Source: Ceratodon purpureus
Taxonomy: Eukaryota > Streptophyta > Bryopsida > Pseudoditrichales > Ditrichaceae
Length of the DNA: 64,000 nucleotides
NCBI GenBank assembly: GCA_014871385.1
Contig: CM026429.1
Location: 16,410,751-16,474,750 of the forward strand
Direction: 5' to 3'
The notes below the pieces were generated by a model, which was not told the DNA's origin, did not search any database, and saw only the letters and a program-made list of their open reading frames with translations. The stretch's first letter is position 1. Every line of letters starts with the position of its first letter. Below are positions 58,645 through 64,000 of this stretch, piece after piece. Both the position numbers and the translations under genes were made by a program.

Positions 58645-61600
58645 TTAGTCCCCAATTGTCATACCAAACCCGAACTTGTAGTCTTTCCTCCTATGGTCAA
58701 GCTGCAAACGATACACAATGTGTTAACCAATTTATAACCTTCTTTGCGGAGAGTCAAAATTGTTGGTTTGTAGGAACAGCAGTTCATGTTATAAGCTCCA
58801 AAGTTAAAGGGAATTGCCTTAGGATTTCAACGTCTTTTGCAGAATAATAATACACTAGAAAATTCACAATACACCCTGTGCCAAGTAAAAACTTCTATAA
58901 AATACAGTCTTGGTGTCATGCCTACACGGATCAACAATAGGGATTTCTGTGAAGGTTGGAGAATACCAACTGACGAAATTTCTGTAGATCATCGACGCGT
59001 TTTTATGCATACCAGTTTCTGAGACCTCGGTTTTAAAATATAAAAGTACGTAGGTTCCCAGCGCAATTAACTAATGTGGCTGTGCAGAAAGGATGTCAAA
59101 ACTAACCTCCGCAGAAAGCAAAAAAGTAAGGCCAGATGAAAACTTCTCTTCCAAGTATGCTGCTGTGCATAAATTGGTGTCTATCCTGCCTCTCAATCGA
59201 CACTGCAACAAAACCGTGACATCATTAGTATAACCACGGGATGTTAAGATGTATGACATCGATGAATCCTGCAAATTGCTTAGTGCTACCTCCTCAAGAG
59301 ATTGGTTGACCACGAGGCCGTCTCGAGAAGATTTGGACCAGAGCTTCTCTTCGTGGACATGCTAAATGGTTTTCTTGATTAATGCTTGGGTACTTACGTA
59401 CATTCAACACCAGTTCAAACTGGTTCTTGATTATCCCAGTTTAAATGAAGCTAATCTGGTTTCATTAACGAAGAAACTGCCAGAAAATTGGACCCATAGT
59501 GACAAGGTGCTTGTTACTAAGACCTGATGCCCCAGCTGTGAGCTACAATCATTTCCGGGTACAAAAATTGTTTACTGAATCAATACCTGGCGAATGAGAT
59601 AGTCATAAGCAACACTGGTAATTGCCTCCCCGTTCTCCCAGTTGTAAACGAAATCCGAAGCAACCGATATCTGAAAGAACCAAGAATTCAGATCATTACG
59701 AACACTTGAGTTTGCCTTCCTCGACTTAAAAAGACGTGTAACCGAGACATTTATAAATTGATAAAAAAGGGACTCGTTGTTTCATTTATCCTGCTTAATT
59801 ATCGCCAACTTTGTAGTTGCATGGTTTCTTCATCTAAATTCTCCTCAAGTCTTCTTCAAATCATGAAAATTTGGTAATCACATTGCAGGTTCAAGTCCTG
59901 TAATGTACTGAGAATCAATGATAATGGGGACGTAACGAGCTTCGTTAAAGGTTTTGAATGAACCTTGTAAGGATATCTGAACATATGTACTCAGTCCTAG
60001 ACCAATGCTTAGCTTTAGAGCTCAAAGCATTGATTTCGTAGGTTGGGGAACGAAGAATATCTGGACCATGGGCTTGGTTTAAGAATTTTGGTTCACGAAA
60101 TTTCCTAAACCCTTACAATTTTCTTGGCTCTTCATTTTGATATACTTTCAGTGGATTTTCTAGAGCCATAATTTTTCGTCTTACAATGTAATTTACTTCT
60201 TTCTTCACATATGTAAACAATTACGATTAGAATTAGGGCGATCCTAAAGCTCACTCATCTATATCATTTTAAGGCAAGTGTCCAATATGGTATGTAACAG
60301 AGTTCACAACTGAAAAGATTCGAGAAGGAGATGGACTGAATATTACGTTTTACTTAACTACCCCTGACATACAGGGATCTTGACACTCACACCAACTCCG
60401 GGAAGATCAGTGGGGTGGTCATTCAAATGCACGTTCCTAAATGTTTTAACCAAGTGGCAGGTTCCAATATGTTGCAAATGCTTGAAGAAATCATGTAAGA
60501 TAGACGTTACCTTGTCGGACAATTTTTGAACATATGTACAACTGATAAGGCCTTCAGATTTCATGAGACCTGTGGCAATCTGCATGCCATTGTTGTGACA
60601 CTTAAAAAAAGACATTTCACAGCACCACCAAATTAGTCTCAAGGTTTAAACAATGAACCTCTTCGTGGTGACAGTTTATGATTACTGGGAAGATCTACTG
60701 ACTACATGCTCCCATGACCTAATGTTGTTATCTGATTACATATGTAGAACCATGTCAAGACGAGAGGCATATCAAATTTAGGATGTAATCACGAATAGCA
60801 AACAGCCGCAATAAATCATCCACACAGCCCAGGTACAGAGAATAACTTGGGTATCTCAAGGGAAGTGGTTTGCAAAAGAAAGACTCCAACTCTCAGAAAA
60901 ACATATTGAGTAGGACAAGCAAAGGCAGCCGTTTTCACGCGGTCTTAGATACAGCTACCTTACCACAGTATCAGTTTTGAAACGAGCTGCAAGACCCATG
61001 TTTGATTTCCGTTCACGACCGAGCCAGATCCCTTCTCCTCCAAGTGACAATGTACGCGTCACACTCTGCTCCACCACTAATCGATAGCAGTCAAGCCCTT
61101 ATTTGACTGTAAACACTCTGTACTAGAAAATTTGAAGAACAAGGACATAACCAGATCTTATTATTTAAAAATTGTGGTCTTTCATGCAGCTGCAACCGAA
61201 AGTAAAGAAAGATTACGGATCTCACCTGCATGTAATTTACACCATAGTAGGCGTTATTTCCCATCGTCAGTTGGGCTTGATAATCATTTCCCTGAGACAA
61301 TTTTTATTAGCATGTCAGCTTGGAAAACCTGTCTAATATGCTCTTTCACTTCATGGTACTGCCTTAGTGATCAAAAATAGGCTCAGAATCACTATAACAC
61401 TAAATCCATTGAACTTCATATATCTTTCATGACTTGGTACATTTTCCCACTGTTTTACAAAAACAAATTAAATACGTGGCTTTAATGACAATGGATGGAG
61501 CGAGAAACCTTATAGTCGAAGTTAAACATGCCGACTGTGAAATGTGGATCGTTTGTAAGCTGCAATGTTCAAACACAGATTGTTGGAAACGATATGGAAA

Positions 61601-63191
61601 AGGATCAAATAGTTGAATTACGCACTCCACTTTTAATGAAAATATGGACTGTCCTGTATCTTGTATTCTGAAATGGGCTTCCTCTAGCAACGCATCGGAA
61701 TACAAATGCCTTTGAAATCATGGTTCACATCATAACTTTACAATCATTACAAAAGTCATCGATTGAAGTACATATTGCGATGTTACAATCAAAACGAAAT
61801 TAAACAATGCGCCTCAGATCAGATATATCTACTATGTGCTTAGGGTAAAATTTCTGAAGAACTCCATCATAGGAATGTGTGCTTGAAACACTAAGAACTT
61901 AATCATTGCCCTGATCAACCCCTGCTGCTGAATATATACGAAATATACGATCTTCAATGTCCATTTCTGATGGCTTCTGTGAGCCTTCTAATCTGAAATG
62001 AAATCTAGTGCTTATATTGAGAAACAAACCTGCGCATCCGCTTTAATGGAAAATCGCTCGTTGACATCATACTTCACTCGAGCTGACATACGTGCGTCTG
62101 ATAGAACCCGCCCCATAACTAAAACTATGTCCATCTTGCCCTGCAAATTCAAAGCAAACAGCTGAAGACCAACACAATTCATACGTATTTCCCCATTTAT
62201 GATTTTTCTTGCTTGAGTTAAACAAGTTGAATAAGATACAAAGAGATCTCATGATGTACGACGTAACTTTAATCATATGTACACGAAATTGTGGCAAATC
62301 TGACCTTTTGATCAACAAGATCTGCACCGAGCTCAAAGTGAGCCTTTGATTGTCTATTACCGGGCAAGCCTACCGAACCCATGAACAAACTGCATTCCAA
62401 AATATGTAGCTGCTTTGTTATAACGAGGGAAAGACAACAAGATTGAATGAGTCTGTGCTTGACAGCGTGAGAATACGAAGCGAAGGATGTTATTCTCTAA
62501 CTATCTGTGAGATGCACCATTATGAAATTCGTTGTCCCATACCATCGAATAAAAATCCGTAGCAGGTCACTAAAGCAAGCATTTATGCATATATTAATAA
62601 GTTTTTGAGGACTCCAACCCCAGAGCATCGACTTGAGGGATCACCTATTGCTTAGCGCAAATTTATTATTTAATGGCCTTGTGATGTCGAAGCGTAAGCC
62701 TTCGAAGAGCTCTGGCTTCAAGGACACTGAAATCGAAGACACTTAGTAAATCAAACAATTTTCATGAGTTACGAAAACTCTGTTCCTATGCAAACGGTGG
62801 AAGTGAAAATGCCAGATTGCTAATAGACTTGTTACATCAAAATGAGCATGAATACTAAACATTTTTTCATAAATTAGTCGAGTAGTACTCACCAATACAC
62901 TTCACATAAGATTTGAGATTATACCTACTATACAGCGAAACTACAGATGATAACTCCATCGCCTCACATTTATGATTATACAGGTAATAATAAACACTTT
63001 AAAAGAGACTTTGAACAAGAGAAAGTCATTTGATGGTTGTGGCAGGATAACTTACTGTATGCTTCGCGAGTGATCTCATTGTACTTGGCCGGACATGGCA
63101 AGTGCATGTAATCAGGACCATTACCGTCATCTCCACATATGGCCGTATTCAGGACCTCTTGAGGGGAACAATAGCTTATAGCTGCCCCCAT
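58645..63191 (-). CDS. TOM40: TOM40, channel of the mitochondrial outer-membrane translocase
   Basis: Eleven short exons on the minus strand: 63056-63191, 62645-62726, 62305-62389, 62030-62140, 61509-61559, 61226-61291, 60964-61065, 60511-60579, 59587-59670, 59107-59202 and 58645-58701. All join in frame, giving 312 residues; Arabidopsis TOM40 has about 309. The product is the beta-barrel pore through which nearly all nuclear-encoded mitochondrial proteins enter. Family segments seen in order: [163 protein letters not shown] and FGFGMTIGD. The final GFG.T(V/I)G strand matches the beta-signal used for outer-membrane insertion. Introns range from about 160 to 840 bp. Confidence 0.95.
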
Positions 63192-64000
63192 CGTTACTGC
63201 ACCTTGTTACAATCCGAAAAACCACGTAGAAATAATCAAACCACCCCCAACTATGTCACTAATACAAATCTGCACATTTTAAACTTCAAATCATGACGAT
63301 TTGAGGCTGTATTTCTCGAGAGCTTCATCTTTCCGACTATAAGCAACGAATTTGAGAAATATCTTCCGATCTCAGCAATGAAGCTCACTTCCTCGCTTTT
63401 TAATCTTATGAAAACCCTCCCCCCTTCCACAAACGCTTCGTGATACCGATGAGACACACTCCCTACATTTTTTGGCCCTTGAAAATTCAAGGCAAGGCCA
63501 CATTTTCCTAGATAATCACTTGTAAGAGGTTCAGTGTAGCAGGACTCGACATGGGATGCAACATCTTCAAAAAGCGAGGAACTTGTCTCAAATATTTAAA
63601 CAGGATTCACAATTGTTTACAGTAAGTATCCAGACACTAGAAGGCACAATGGTGACGTTCGATGAGAAGCTGATTAGCAAGAAAATCTAATCTTCATTGC
63701 GAGCAAGCCGCTTGTACATATATGACAGGTCTCCAGCCTCTATTAATTCCAAAATAAAAGAGCGTCCTATCTAAGCGAGGATGCATGACGCCAAATGGTG
63801 CACCCAACAAGTGTGCGAGTTCTGGGTCGGGGAAAGGGGTGGGGTTTTAGGGCATTGTTGGGGTGTAGGAAGGAAAGGAAAGCAGGAGCCTACACCAATG
63901 TCAAAGGGCATGGATCATACCTGAACCGCTGCAAACCCTCTCCCTCCCTTTCTCTTGGTGGAGGCTCTCGCGTTCTCCACGCGCTCCCATCATGCATGCC
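63192..64000 (-). promoter_or_regulatory. TOM40 5' UTR with a probable leader intron
   Basis: Five bases upstream of the TOM40 ATG lies an AG acceptor (63198-63197, read GGTGCAG on the minus strand). Upstream, at 63920, a consensus-like donor (TTCAG/GTATGA) follows a GC-rich, GA-rich stretch from the window's right edge that looks like a leader exon. This predicts a 724-bp 5' UTR intron (63197-63920). The transcription start would lie at or beyond the right edge. The acceptor has a weak pyrimidine tract, so this remains a prediction. Confidence 0.5.

Noticed and set aside
58345-58847. Plus-strand open frames of 66 and 122 codons
   Set aside because: They overlap the last TOM40 exon and 3' UTR on the other strand and resemble nothing.
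59883-59905. A GCAGGTTCAAGTCCTGT stretch resembling a tRNA T-arm
   Set aside because: No matching acceptor stem, D-arm or anticodon arm upstream; it lies in a TOM40 intron.
1-64000. CRISPR arrays, bacterial operons, phage or plasmid modules
   Set aside because: The window is intron-bearing plant nuclear DNA; none of the repeat fields has repeat-spacer structure with unique spacers.

Overview
The window looks like nuclear DNA of a land plant. Genes have spliceosomal introns with GT..AG borders, the proteins are plant-type (cytosolic pyruvate kinase, L-type lectin receptor kinase, YAK1 kinase, SH3P-like BAR/SH3 protein), and moderate-GC genes sit in long, very AT-rich intergenic stretches. Small introns, compact genes and low-GC spacers fit a bryophyte such as a moss. 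That is an inference; the species cannot be fixed from the sequence alone.

Layout: nine protein-coding genes, eight on the minus strand. Left to right they are: a protein disulfide isomerase-like gene cut by the left edge (1-1863, -); an 11-exon YAK1/DYRK kinase (13133-18853, +); a two-exon small NTF2-like protein (21538-22234, -); a three-exon L-type lectin receptor kinase (22618-25111, -); an intronless F-box protein (27058-28347, -); an intronless BAR-SH3 protein of the SH3P family (33505-34671, -); an intronless MPP10, a U3 snoRNP protein (42367-44289, -); a two-exon cytosolic pyruvate kinase (47880-50049, -); and an 11-exon TOM40 mitochondrial import channel with a probable 5' UTR intron (58645-63191, -). 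Exon borders were chosen by reading frame and by family alignment from memory. In every multi-exon gene the splice phases close exactly.

The spacers hold an aquaporin gene fragment with a stop and a frame change (about 26765-26980), a 293-bp inverted-repeat element flanked by TA (29693-29985), a 12-bp minisatellite (30175-30348), and a 332-bp Mutator-like non-autonomous transposon with a perfect 9-bp target duplication (52207-52556). They also hold a lone tRNA-Met primer-binding-site motif (32266), two medium-length tandem repeat fields (10.5-11.9 kb) and several small leader repeats. MPP10 has telomere-type AAACCCTAA boxes in its leader and a short telomeric array starting at its stop codon.

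The genes are unrelated housekeeping and signalling functions (ER folding, TOR-linked kinase signalling, glycolysis, ribosome biogenesis, mitochondrial import, surface perception) and do not form a pathway or cluster. I found no evidence for a new biological system here. The most informative observations are the transposons, the broken aquaporin, the telomeric sequence at MPP10, the intronless SH3P gene, and one GC-richer unassigned transcription-unit-like segment (54.95-56.3 kb).
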